Both the position numbers and the translations under genes were made by a program. Source: Paenibacillus sabinae T27 (GTDB lineage Bacteria; Bacillota; Bacilli; Paenibacillales; Paenibacillaceae). Taken from it: a DNA stretch of 64,000 nt. Position 1 is the stretch's first letter; the number at the start of each line of letters is the position of its first letter. Location of the stretch: contig NZ_CP004078.1 of the NCBI RefSeq assembly GCF_000612505.1, positions 4,983,001 to 5,047,000 on the forward strand, written 5' to 3'. The notes below the pieces were generated by a model, which saw only the letters and a program-made list of their open reading frames with translations, ran no database searches and was not told the origin of the DNA. Below are positions 27,254-35,799 of this stretch, in pieces.

Positions 27254-27442
27254 AAAAGTTTTGACAGCATCTGCTTTCAGTCTGTACTTCGCAAAACTTG
27301 CTTCGGAAGCGTAGACCAAAAGTTTTGACAGCATCTGCTTTCAGTGTGCACTTCGCAAAACTTGCTTTGAAATCGAAGACCAACACATTGACAGCGTTTT
27401 CTTTCTTGGTGCGATTCGCACCCGCTTCGGAAGCGTAAAGGC
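27254..27442. repeat. Tandem repeat of about 64 bp, three copies
   Basis: Unit 1 (27254-27317) and unit 2 (27318-27381) are nearly identical, beginning AAAAGTTTTGACAGCATCTG. Unit 3 (27382 to about 27442) is diverged but keeps TTGACAGCG, TTCGCA and GCTTCGGAAGCG. They fill the gap between the isomerase stop and the kdgK ribosome site. Confidence 0.85.
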
Positions 27443-28206
27443 TACGCCTCCGAAATCATGGATACATACTTCCGCAGAACCCCTTCAACATCTTCACCTT
27501 CAACTGGAAACTCAATTGTGCGCGGCACATCGCGCGGGAGCAGGTCCAGAATGCTACGCCATAGGCTATCTTTATCTTCCGGCAGTCCCAGAGTTACCAG
27601 TTTCCCATCGATTTTCTCTACATGTTTTAAATGAATATAGCCGACATATTTATTTAGTTCCGCCGCCGCTTTCATGGCTTCTTCTTCGGTAAAGTTCCAG
27701 TTGCCAATATCAAAGGTCATCTGGATAAACAGCCCCGCTTCTTGGCAATCCTCAAAAAACTTACGAAGCTTTGCTACATTACCGCCATGAAGAGTTTGGT
27801 CATTCTCAACCGTCAATTCCAAAGCGTCCGAGTCGGAAACAAGGCTATTCCAATACTTCTTCAGCCCTTCGAGATCCGACACTCCGGATTTGTAATGCCC
27901 AAGCGAAGTCTTGAGCCATACCGCTCCGATTGACAGCGCCTCCGGTATCACAACATCCAGCTTCTCCACATTCAGCGAACCATCCGCTTTCCACAGCTCA
28001 ATAGGTGCCGAATAAACGCTTACAAGCTGGCCCTTCCTGATCAAGTCACTCAGATCGTCCAGGCGGGGAGTTTCCTCCCGGAACAGCTCTCTGCGAATTT
28101 CAATACCGGCGCATCCTGCGGCTATGGCTACCGGGACACATAATTCTTGTCCCCCGTCTGCGGCCAGCGGGCCGAGGGAAGCCGTCGTCGTAAATACCTG
28201 AGTCAT
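27442..28206 (-). CDS. Sugar phosphate isomerase/epimerase-like TIM barrel protein
   Basis: This 254-residue protein follows the xylose-isomerase-like TIM barrel pattern: CAGIEIRRELF with a metal-binding Glu, LKTSLGHYKSG, LTVENDQTLHGG, MTFDIGNWNFTEE and VGYIHLKHVEK, each ending a strand with Glu, Asp or His suited to bind a divalent metal. It is probably an epimerase or isomerase feeding the pathway. ATG at 28206 with AAAGGAGA upstream. It is the first gene after the operators. Confidence 0.82.
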   Translation of the reverse strand: MTQVFTTTASLGPLAADGGQELCVPVAIAAGCAGIEIRRELFREETPRLDDLSDLIRKGQLVSVYSAPIELWKADGSLNVEKLDVVIPEALSIGAVWLKTSLGHYKSGVSDLEGLKKYWNSLVSDSDALELTVENDQTLHGGNVAKLRKFFEDCQEAGLFIQMTFDIGNWNFTEEEAMKAAAELNKYVGYIHLKHVEKIDGKLVTLGLPEDKDSLWRSILDLLPRDVPRTIEFPVEGEDVEGVLRKYVSMISEA

Positions 28207-28259
28207 CCCAAATTCTCCTTTAGTCAAAAAATAGCCATTCTAACCTTTAGAAAACTCAA

Positions 28260-28286
28260 TGGTATCGATAAACGGTATCGGTTCCA
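28260..28286. promoter_or_regulatory. Candidate LacI-family operator, box 1
   Basis: TGGTATCG, an 11-base spacer, then CGGTTCCA. The 14-mer CGGTATCGGTTCCA at its right end is identical in box 2. Confidence 0.5.
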
Positions 28287-28367
28287 TTCAACTTCTAAAG
28301 ATGAGCCGCTTATCATTCAAGCGACCCTAAGTGACACTTTTCACAACCTACGCTAATCGATTAGGAA

Positions 28368-28394
28368 TGGAATCGGTTATCGGTATCGGTTCCA
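28368..28394. promoter_or_regulatory. Candidate LacI-family operator, box 2
   Basis: TGGAATCG, an 11-base spacer, then CGGTTCCA, 108 bases from box 1 and with the same geometry. The two lie between the lacI-type gene and the operon it precedes, suitable for looping. Confidence 0.5.
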
Positions 28395-28438
28395 CTGGCA
28401 TAAAGATACATGAGGGGAGGCTCCTCCGTCAATACAGT

Positions 28439-29497
28439 TCACAGGATCTTAGCATTTCTTGATGGAGTTGAACCTCTTGTGATCAAATTCGCAGACAAGG
28501 CAAAATGCTGCTCCGGTCCGTTATCGCCGGCTATCCGCTCCAGAATCCGCTCCATCGCCTTATTGCCAATCTCAAAGGTCGGCTGCGCAATCGTTGTGAG
28601 TCCGGAACCGACCACGGGCGCCCACTCCGAATCGTCAACACCGGCAAAGCCGACATCTTCGGGGATGCGGAGCCCCCGCTTCTGCAGAGCATTGATCAAT
28701 TTGAGCTGGGTTACTACATTGACCGCAAAAATCATGCGGTATTGACCCTGCGTCTCGGCAATAAACCGGTCCAGTTGTTCGTCGAACTGCCCCTGAATCC
28801 GGGGCTCATATTCGTAAATATCGTCGACGCTGGGATGTCCGGCCGCAGACAGAATCCGGACAAAGGTCTGGGCCCGCTCAATCCGGGAGCTGACACGCTG
28901 AATCGGCTGCGAGAAGAAGCCGATCCGCTCAAATCCTTGATCAAGAAAATGCCCCGTCGCTTCGATCATGGCCTGTTCATTATCTGTCCCTACCGTATCG
29001 ACTTTAAGTCCCGGGATTCTGCGGTCGATCAATACGATCGGAATTTGGTCCTCCGAGAGTTCCCGCAGATTCTCCAGGTTCTGTCCGGTCGGGTGGATGA
29101 TCAGCCCGTCAACGCGCTGGGCATGCATCATCGCGATATAATTTTTTTCCTTCTCGGGATCGTTATCCGTATTGCACACAATCATGCTGTACCCCTGTTT
29201 CGTGCACACGTCCTCGGCCCCCTTCAGAACGGAGGTGGAGAAGGGGTTGGAAATGTCTGCGAAGATCATGCCGATGGAATAGCTGCGGTCCTGGCGCAGG
29301 CCCCGGGCCAGCCGGCTCGGGCGGTAGCGGAGCTCTTTCACGCTTTGTTTAATTCTTTGCAGAGTTGCATCTGAAATCGATTTATAGTCACCGCTCAAAT
29401 AGCGGGAAATGGTCGTCTTGGAAACCCCGGCGGCCTTGGCTACATCGGCGATTGTCGCCTTTTGCGGCGGCCTTGGGGGCTGATTGATGGAATCCAT
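28439..29497 (-). CDS. LacI-family transcriptional regulator (KdgR-like)
   Basis: This 352-residue repressor has an N-terminal helix-turn-helix and hinge (ATIADVAKAAGVSKTTISRYLSGDYKSIS, then RYRPSRLARGLR) and a periplasmic-binding-like sensor domain (SYSIGMIFADISNPF, DGLIIHP, PIVLIDR, VGFAGVDDSEWAPVVGSGLTTI). It heads the sugar-acid operon in the same orientation, as kdgR does beside kdgK/kdgA in Bacillus. The effector is probably the 2-keto-3-deoxy acid (inferred). The ribosome site is weak (GAGGG). Confidence 0.92.
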   Translation of the reverse strand: MDSINQPPRPPQKATIADVAKAAGVSKTTISRYLSGDYKSISDATLQRIKQSVKELRYRPSRLARGLRQDRSYSIGMIFADISNPFSTSVLKGAEDVCTKQGYSMIVCNTDNDPEKEKNYIAMMHAQRVDGLIIHPTGQNLENLRELSEDQIPIVLIDRRIPGLKVDTVGTDNEQAMIEATGHFLDQGFERIGFFSQPIQRVSSRIERAQTFVRILSAAGHPSVDDIYEYEPRIQGQFDEQLDRFIAETQGQYRMIFAVNVVTQLKLINALQKRGLRIPEDVGFAGVDDSEWAPVVGSGLTTIAQPTFEIGNKAMERILERIAGDNGPEQHFALSANLITRGSTPSRNAKIL

Positions 29498-29611
29498 GGC
29501 TTGCCCTCATTCTTGTTCAAAATTATGGAGATTCTTTATTATATCACACGAAGATTTACAGTTATAGTTTTGTTAATATGCTATATTTTTATCAAAAAAG
29601 GAGGGAGACTC

Positions 29612-30115
29612 ATGCGGATTCATTCGAATATCCTCTCGCTGAGGAAGACCGAGGAGAAGGATCTGGAATTCGTGCTGGCCGCTGAAAGAAGTGAGGACAA
29701 CCGGCCGTTTATCGGCCAATGGACGGCGGAGCAGCACCGCGCCGCGCTGCATGATGCCGGGATGCTGCATCTGGTCATCGAGACGGACATGGGGGAGCCG
29801 GCGGGGTACGTGATCGTAACCGGCCTTCAAAACGCTAATCTTTCCGTCTGCATCCAGCGCATTGTCATCGAGCGCAAGGGCCGCGGATACGGCAAAGAGA
29901 TGCTGCCGCTGCTTATCCGCTGGCTTTTTCGCAGCACCCCGGTTCATCGGCTGTGGCTGGATGTCCGGGAGCATAATGTTCGAGCGCGGCATCTTTATGA
30001 AACCGTCGGCTTTGTTTATGAGGGCACACTTCGAGACTGCGTTATGACGGAAAACGGGTTCGAGTCGGAACATATCCTGTCGATCTTACGGCCGGAATAC
30101 GAGGCGGGACGTTAG
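29612..30115 (+). CDS. GNAT N-acetyltransferase (RimJ/RimL-like)
   Basis: The 167 residues fit the GNAT fold. The acetyl-CoA loop is RIVIERKGRGYGKEMLPLL (about residue 95), followed by LWLDVREHNVRARHLYETVGFVYEGTLRD, the usual C-terminal signature. It acetylates an amine; the substrate is unknown. ATG at 29612 has AAGGAGGGA five bases upstream. Divergent from the LacI regulator, no evident link. Confidence 0.88.
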   Translation: MRIHSNILSLRKTEEKDLEFVLAAERSEDNRPFIGQWTAEQHRAALHDAGMLHLVIETDMGEPAGYVIVTGLQNANLSVCIQRIVIERKGRGYGKEMLPLLIRWLFRSTPVHRLWLDVREHNVRARHLYETVGFVYEGTLRDCVMTENGFESEHILSILRPEYEAGR

Positions 30116-30252
30116 CCCGATTGTTCGCGCCCGCGGTGCCAATCGACTGCCGTATTCTCCCCCGCCGGGGGGATGGGACGGCGGCCGGGCAGGGACAGCG
30201 GCGGCCTGCTCAAGCGGCACCGCAAGCTGCATTCGCCCGCACCGTTCCGGCG

Positions 30253-31113
30253 TCATTCCCCCGGATGCTCCAGCAGCGTCACGGACACGCCGACGTCCAG
30301 CGTGCTGCTGCCTCCGCGATAAACGCCCTGCAGAGGGCTGACGTCAGCATAATCGCGGCCTGTTCCGACGCGGATGTGATTGTCCAGCGCCTCCACATTG
30401 TTGGTCGGGTCCAGGCCGACCCAGCCGATGCCGGGCACCATCACCTCGACCCAAGCGTGAGTGGCCGCATCGCCTTTAAGGGCGGAATCTTCGCCGACGT
30501 ACAAATACCCGCTGACATACCGGGCCGGGATGCGGCACGCACGCAGGATGCCGATCATGACATGAGCCAGATCCTGGCACACCCCTTTTTTCAGCTCAAA
30601 AGCCTGCCGGGCCAGCGTGTTCACACTTGTCACCTCCCCGCAATAGGTGAACGTTTCGTATACATACCTCATGACCCGTAAAGCGTACTGCACGGGATTG
30701 TCCATCTCGCCCAGCCCGCGATTCACTTCCGACAACTGCTCCGGGAGCAGCAGGGTATAGTCGGTCTCGTTCAGAAAGGACAGATAATGCTGACGGAATT
30801 GCTGGGAATGAAAAATATCCTGCATCCGCTTCGAATACTGGATTTCATAGATAAAGGAACCTCGCTGAATGCTCACGACCGACGTGGTCTTCACTTCCAG
30901 CAGATTATGCTTCTCGGGTATAAAAAAAGTCTCCACCTGATTGCCCCACAGATCGGTATATTCTTGGGTCAGGGAAGCCGGCGTGATCTCCGCCCGGTAC
31001 ATCAGCAGCCGCTGTACTTCATCCGTCAAGGGTTTAAGCCGGATCGTATTCAAGCTTTGATCGACTTGTGTTTCATATGTGAACGTATTCGTATGCACAA
31101 TTTCATAGTTCAT
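30253..31113 (-). CDS. Transglutaminase-like cysteine protease-fold protein
   Basis: The 286 residues contain a bacterial transglutaminase-like N-terminal beta domain (MNYEIVHTNTFTYETQVDQ, about 1-80) and a catalytic core with Cys in KKGVCQDLAHVMIGILRACRIPARYVSGYL, His in ATHAWVEVMVPGIGW and Asp in LDPTNN. This matches the catalytic triad order. Such proteins often sit beside ATP-grasp and alpha-E genes and may act in peptide cross-linking or hydrolysis; those partners are absent here. ATG at 31113 follows AAAGGAG by 12 bases. Confidence 0.88.
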   Translation of the reverse strand: MNYEIVHTNTFTYETQVDQSLNTIRLKPLTDEVQRLLMYRAEITPASLTQEYTDLWGNQVETFFIPEKHNLLEVKTTSVVSIQRGSFIYEIQYSKRMQDIFHSQQFRQHYLSFLNETDYTLLLPEQLSEVNRGLGEMDNPVQYALRVMRYVYETFTYCGEVTSVNTLARQAFELKKGVCQDLAHVMIGILRACRIPARYVSGYLYVGEDSALKGDAATHAWVEVMVPGIGWVGLDPTNNVEALDNHIRVGTGRDYADVSPLQGVYRGGSSTLDVGVSVTLLEHPGE

Positions 31114-31449
31114 CGGACATAACGTCTCCTTTGAGGCATTCTGTTGTACATTACCCATAGACGCGCGGCCTGCAAACGCCATGATAACTGTACTCCAATA
31201 TTTTCTCCACAGCTTGGAGGAAATAGCCATGGACGAAAACGGCAGTCGAAGGACTCTATTGATCAGAATTGGAACAAACAATCATTCCAAGTCGCCCGTA
31301 TGCATGAAGATATTTGCAACGCATTGCTGCTGTATATGGAGAGCCCTGTAAAACGAATACAGTGTCTGTAAAAAGCAACCCAGTACCGTTTCGGCTGGAA
31401 GAGTAGTTCAAAATCGTTCTTCGGTTACAACAAAACAACATAGAATGGG

Positions 31450-33366
31450 CTACCCCTTGAACTGCGATATTCCTGCCGTCGCCTGACGGGAGGAGCTTTG
31501 AGAATAGCGGCGGTATACAGCAGCATGCAGCAGAAGAAAGGCCGATACGGTCAGAGCACCACAGGCCAGGCCGATCAGGCCGTAGCCGTAGGAGCTGTTG
31601 GTGTAGTAGCTATACGCAATCGTAAGGACCGCGGCATAAGCAAACGGGACTCCAAAAATGACGCGGATTTTTCGGTCGACCATGGTCTTCAGTTCATCTT
31701 CCAGCAATCCAATTCGGTGCAGACTTCGATACCGCCTGTTGTCACTCATGGATTCCATCTTCAACTTGAAATGGATCATGGCAATAGCGGAGAAATACAA
31801 CAGCAGACAGGCATACAACACGACAAACGTCAGAAAATTGGAGCTTTGATGCGCCGTTCGGTAAGCCGCTGTTCGGGAACTGACCTGATAAAAACGATCT
31901 AGTGGATCGCCCCCGTTCTGCTTGTGCAGCTTCTTCGCCACCTCCTCTACGATGTCCTTCGAATGCCGCCAATCAGCAAAATTATAGGCGTGCAGAAACC
32001 CGCCGATTTTATAGCTGTCGCTATGTGTAGTAAACCAGGAGTAATCCTGCGTGTTGACCAGCAAAATACGGTCGGATATACTGTTGATCTGTCCGAACAA
32101 AGGGTCCATTACAGAATCCTGGATAGAGAAGGATCTTGCGCCCTCAGGCGAATCGATCCGAAGGTCGGCAAGCTTCCCGTCCGTCACATGCTCATAGCCG
32201 TCTTTAACATCATATGGATACACATAGAGGACCGAGCCCCGCTGAACGCTGTATCTCTTCGCCAACAGCTTGTCGATATCCGCAACATCAAAGATCGTGT
32301 AGAGCTCGTTCCTCACAAATTTTACGCTATCCTCCCGGATAACCCGATTCCCATGAGACTCTGCAATTTGCCGGACATCTTTGTCTCCCAGTGGTCGGTA
32401 GCTGCCTGTGATTTCCGTATAGACCATATGGTAAGGGTGATAGGTAACCGCATTATGAGTGAAATTGGGATAAGTGATCAGACTGAACATCATAAAGAAA
32501 AGGATTGCAAAGAAGATCCAGCTCGTCACAAAGAAGATCGTGCGGTTTTTGCGATAGTAATATTTGATGTCGGATAGCAGGAAGAGCTGCCTTAAGTAGG
32601 ACTGAGGCCGCTTGAGTTTGTAGTAATCAATCAAGGCGCCTCCATTGAAAAAAATCAGTACCGAGCCCAACACGCACACCAACAAGCTGACGAACCAAAT
32701 ATTGCTGTGGATATGATAAAAGAGAACCATGACGGCAAAGGAAGCCACCGTTAAGCCGACGCCGGCCGCACACAGCCACACCTTGGCACGGCCGCCACTC
32801 TCCGTCTTGTCCGTATATTTGATTTTCTCCAGTATAGTGCTCTTCAGCATGCTCAGAAGATTGAAGGCAAGGGACAGCAGAAATACACCTCCCACATACA
32901 GCGCCGTCACTTTATACGCTACGAGGGAGACCTTAATCTGTATGCCATGGATTCCAATTCCATACCGAATCATTCCCCAGAAAAACAAAGACAGCAGGGT
33001 GCCCACGCCTAACCCGGATAGCAGAAAAAGGACGCACAGCACCATATTCTCGATCAAGACTTGAATCCTAGCTTCGCTCTCCGTCATGCCAAGCGTCAGC
33101 AGGATACCGTACTCCTTCGACCGGACCTTCATAAAGACGCTATGAGTATATGGAATAAATAGACAACTGAACAAAACGACCAGCGCCGTCGGAGCGTAAA
33201 TATTACTGGAAACCATGGAATCGACTATAGTAGGGTCTTTGAAAGGTTTATTGGCAGCTATGGCGATGAAGCTGTATGAAATTGCGACGGATGCCAGATT
33301 GCACAGGATGAATAGACGATATTGCTGCATGTTCGCCCTAAACATTTTGAAAGCGATCGTTTTCAT
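31450..33366 (-). CDS. BceB/FtsX-type ABC transporter permease
   Basis: The 638 residues have the BceB architecture: four N-terminal helices, a large extracellular domain of about 200 residues between about 300 and 510, and terminal helices. It begins KTIAFKMFRANMQQYRLFILCN, typical of the family. With the adjacent ATPase it would detoxify or sense peptide antibiotics that act on the cell wall. The start ATG overlaps the ATPase stop by 4 bases (ATGA). No BceRS-like two-component pair is adjacent, unlike classic Bce modules. Confidence 0.9.
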   Translation of the reverse strand: MKTIAFKMFRANMQQYRLFILCNLASVAISYSFIAIAANKPFKDPTIVDSMVSSNIYAPTALVVLFSCLFIPYTHSVFMKVRSKEYGILLTLGMTESEARIQVLIENMVLCVLFLLSGLGVGTLLSLFFWGMIRYGIGIHGIQIKVSLVAYKVTALYVGGVFLLSLAFNLLSMLKSTILEKIKYTDKTESGGRAKVWLCAAGVGLTVASFAVMVLFYHIHSNIWFVSLLVCVLGSVLIFFNGGALIDYYKLKRPQSYLRQLFLLSDIKYYYRKNRTIFFVTSWIFFAILFFMMFSLITYPNFTHNAVTYHPYHMVYTEITGSYRPLGDKDVRQIAESHGNRVIREDSVKFVRNELYTIFDVADIDKLLAKRYSVQRGSVLYVYPYDVKDGYEHVTDGKLADLRIDSPEGARSFSIQDSVMDPLFGQINSISDRILLVNTQDYSWFTTHSDSYKIGGFLHAYNFADWRHSKDIVEEVAKKLHKQNGGDPLDRFYQVSSRTAAYRTAHQSSNFLTFVVLYACLLLYFSAIAMIHFKLKMESMSDNRRYRSLHRIGLLEDELKTMVDRKIRVIFGVPFAYAAVLTIAYSYYTNSSYGYGLIGLACGALTVSAFLLLHAAVYRRYSQSSSRQATAGISQFKG

Positions 33367-34112
33367 ATATGACCTCTTTGCAACACATCCAGAATTCGAT
33401 TCATAAAGCTCTCCTTATCGCTGCTCTGTCTGCTGATCTCTCCAAGCACAGAGCCGTCTTGCAGAAAAATCACTCTCTGACAGTGCCGGGCGGAAAAGGG
33501 ATCGTGCGTAACCATGAGAATGCTCGCTTCACGGGTCTGATGGATCAACTCGAAATAGGAAAGGACCCTTTTAGAGGATTGGGAATCCAGGTTCCCAGTA
33601 GGCTCGTCGGCGAATAAGATCTCGGGATCGTTGATGATTGCACGGCAAATAGCGGCTCTCTGCTGCTGACCACCGGAAATTTCATACGGATACTGATCGA
33701 GAATAGAGCCAATATCCAGCATTTTGGCCAGACGCTCCACATCGTCCCCCTCCAATTTCTCGGTATTCTTGTCCAGAATAAGAGGGACCATAATGTTCTC
33801 GCGGACCGTCAAGCTGCTGAGCAGATTGAAATCCTGAAATACCATGCCGATATGGTTTCTGCGAAACAAGGATAGCTCATTCTTCTTCATCGCACAGATA
33901 TTCTGGCCGCCGATGAAAATATCTCCCCCATCGCACTTATCGATACCGGATGCCACATTCAATAGAGTAGTTTTCCCGCTGCCCGAGGTCCCCATTATTC
34001 CTACGAATTCATTCTTCCCTAGGACAATATCGATGTTGTTCAGTACCATGGTGTTCCGGTTCGTATGGATCCAATACTTCTTGGAGACCTGCCTCATTTC
34101 CAAAGCGTTCAT
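33363..34112 (-). CDS. BceA-type ABC transporter ATP-binding protein
   Basis: The 249 residues include Walker A GTSGSGKTT, Q-loop MVFQDFNLLSSLTVRENI, signature EISGGQQQRAAICRAI, Walker B ILFADEPTGNLD and switch His in MVTHD. The sequence is that of the MacB/BceA subgroup, matching the FtsX-type permease downstream. ATG at 34112 is chosen because GAAGG lies about nine bases before; the ATGs at 34118 and 34121 sit too close to it. It is 13 bases from the S8 protease stop, so all three form one operon. Confidence 0.92.
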   Translation of the reverse strand: MNALEMRQVSKKYWIHTNRNTMVLNNIDIVLGKNEFVGIMGTSGSGKTTLLNVASGIDKCDGGDIFIGGQNICAMKKNELSLFRRNHIGMVFQDFNLLSSLTVRENIMVPLILDKNTEKLEGDDVERLAKMLDIGSILDQYPYEISGGQQQRAAICRAIINDPEILFADEPTGNLDSQSSKRVLSYFELIHQTREASILMVTHDPFSARHCQRVIFLQDGSVLGEISRQSSDKESFMNRILDVLQRGHI

Positions 34113-34124
34113 GACCATCATCCT

Positions 34125-35237
34125 TCATGTCAATAAATCTAGAATAGTTTGATAGGCCTCTTTAAGAGATTGGAGGCTCATCTCAAGTTTCTGGAATCGT
34201 CTCTTACAAGTCAGATGGATGCCCGACTCGTCCACCCTCAAAAATATGTCTTTTCTACTCAGCTGCGTCGGTAAATAATGCAAGAAAAACAAGTCACAAT
34301 CAAAGAAACTGCTTAAGCTTTGAATTATGTGATATAATTTCTTTTTTTTAAAATTTTCAATAGACGTATCTCCACTAAGAGCTACAGGGAACAGATTGTC
34401 ATTATAGAACAATCGATTGAGTTCACTTAAGTCTTCGTTTTTGCATGATATCTCGATCAGGGGAACCTTTTTCCTAATCTTTGCATCGGCAAAATCGCGA
34501 AAGATTTTTGAAGTGAGACTAAGTTTGACCATAGATTCATCTGAGAACCCGGCCACTGATTGCTGCTTACTTCGGACTACCTTCTCGAGAGTTTCAGCAA
34601 AATGGACTTCATTATTGCTTTCCCTTCTACCTAACCACTGACATAGTAGTCCTGTTACAGCAGGTACCGCAAAGCTATTGCAGTAGGGCGTATGTATTCC
34701 CTTATCATAGTCCAAACTAATCCAATGGTTTGAACACGCGGCAACATCGATTCCAATGATGGAATCCTCGATAATCTTTATATCATCGCTATTGTGAGAA
34801 CACACCCCTATAACCTCAGGCATAGAAGCAGGGATTGTGTAAGTACCCCTATTATTTATCGCGGCAACAATAATAATCCCATTAGAAACCAACTGTTTGA
34901 TGCAACGTCGAATCTCTATGAAATCCTTACTGTTAGTCGTGCCCAGACTTAAATTAATAATATCTATGCGATTCTTTTGACACCATTCAAGCGCTTTAAT
35001 TAATTTTGCTGCACTTGCACTGAGATTCTTGTCTAGTATTTTAAGACTGTGCAGATTCACCCTGTCCGTTGAGTTCCTGATAATACCAGCGCAAACACTT
35101 CCATGGCTTGCCGGATCAACATGAGAGGTTTGTTCAACAAACTCCATGAATGATTCATTCATTTCAAGAAATGAAGACACGTACTTCCGCGTATAATTGT
35201 TTATGGCTACCCCATTATCAATCAAGGCTACGTTCAT
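34125..35237 (-). CDS. S8 (subtilisin-like) serine protease, leaderless
   Basis: This 370-residue protein has no signal or propeptide. The subtilase triad is Asp7 in ALIDNGV, His45 in SHGSVCAGII and Ser188 in CNSFAVPAVTG, with a degenerate form of the GTSxAxP box. NLSLGT and IIVAAINNRG give the substrate and oxyanion strands. A C-terminal extension of about 160 residues (210-370) is charged and unlike known domains. The compact form and linked ABC genes resemble cytoplasmic proteases that trim peptides before export; this is inference. Base composition is notably AT-richer than the flanking operons, hinting at horizontal origin. The preceding GGAAG is eight bases from the ATG. Confidence 0.82.
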   Translation of the reverse strand: MNVALIDNGVAINNYTRKYVSSFLEMNESFMEFVEQTSHVDPASHGSVCAGIIRNSTDRVNLHSLKILDKNLSASAAKLIKALEWCQKNRIDIINLSLGTTNSKDFIEIRRCIKQLVSNGIIIVAAINNRGTYTIPASMPEVIGVCSHNSDDIKIIEDSIIGIDVAACSNHWISLDYDKGIHTPYCNSFAVPAVTGLLCQWLGRRESNNEVHFAETLEKVVRSKQQSVAGFSDESMVKLSLTSKIFRDFADAKIRKKVPLIEISCKNEDLSELNRLFYNDNLFPVALSGDTSIENFKKKKLYHIIQSLSSFFDCDLFFLHYLPTQLSRKDIFLRVDESGIHLTCKRRFQKLEMSLQSLKEAYQTILDLLT

Positions 35238-35279
35238 ACCAAACTGGCTTCCAATATCATGCCAATGTCTCCTAATGTT

Positions 35280-35565
35280 CTAAAGCCATACCACATAGGT
35301 GCTTAGAAAGGTTTGGAAATACAATCCAATTGCTTCGGTAACATATAAAGCCAGCAACCAAAAGATCAGTCTTATAAAATTTTCAACCTCTAATTTTATG
35401 ACCGATTCCAGCATACTTCCCCAGAGAATCGGCTGGACGATATTCAAAACTACGTTAACAGTAACGATAAATAAAATTGCCAATATCCATTTCATGTAGC
35501 CTTTCACATAATCACATGATCGAAGTATTATTCGTATAGTATCCAGATAGCCACCATTCTTTCCT
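35280..35565 (-). pseudogene. N-terminal stump of an ABC exporter (ABCB-type)
   Basis: The frame is open from about 35565 (after a stop) to TAG at 35280, giving about 95 residues. It contains two hydrophobic helices: KWILAILFIVTVNVVLNIVQ and FIRLIFWLLALYVTEAIGL, ending STYVVWL. This is the standard start of the transmembrane domain in peptide exporters, including the PILWGSMLESVI loop, but the remaining 500 or so residues (helices and ATPase) are missing. Possible starts are GTG at 35507 or ATG at 35495, neither with a good ribosome site. I read it as a truncated gene just upstream of the protease. Confidence 0.6.
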
Positions 35566-35583
35566 ATATTAGTTTAAATCCCA

Positions 35584-35655
35584 TTAAATATCTAATTTGG
35601 GATCTTGGTGATTATGATCCTTTTTTGTTCCATATGTCAATGTAGTTGTATACAT
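35584..35655 (-). CDS. Possible 23-residue peptide
   Basis: ATG at 35655 to TAA at 35584 encodes a hydrophilic peptide starting MYTTTLTYGTKK and rich in His/Asp. It lies just upstream of the exporter stump and protease operon. The ribosome site is poor (GGAAAATTT). It may be a chance frame; it is listed because precursor peptides often sit in this position. Confidence 0.15.
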   Translation of the reverse strand: MYTTTLTYGTKKDHNHQDPKLDI

Positions 35656-35732
35656 AAATTTTCCGTTCAGTGTTACCTCAGCTTATTAAAATATCTATTT
35701 ACACTTTTCCAATCTTCTTTTTGTATAAATAA

Positions 35733-35772
35733 AACGCCTCTACCGTCGCCCTAAGAGCGATGTAAAGGCGTT
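35733..35772 (-). terminator. Terminator-like hairpin
   Basis: AACGCCT (35733-35739) pairs with AGGCGTT (35766-35772), and inner arms CGTCGC/GCGA can pair too. On the minus strand TTTTATTTATAC follows. It separates the protease locus from the decayed region upstream. Confidence 0.6.
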
Positions 35773-35799
35773 GATCTATGAATTATTCTTTATTTTCCG

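Noticed and set aside
27254..27442. CRISPR array
   Set aside because: The repeats are contiguous copies of about 64 bp with no spacers between them, and no cas genes are present.
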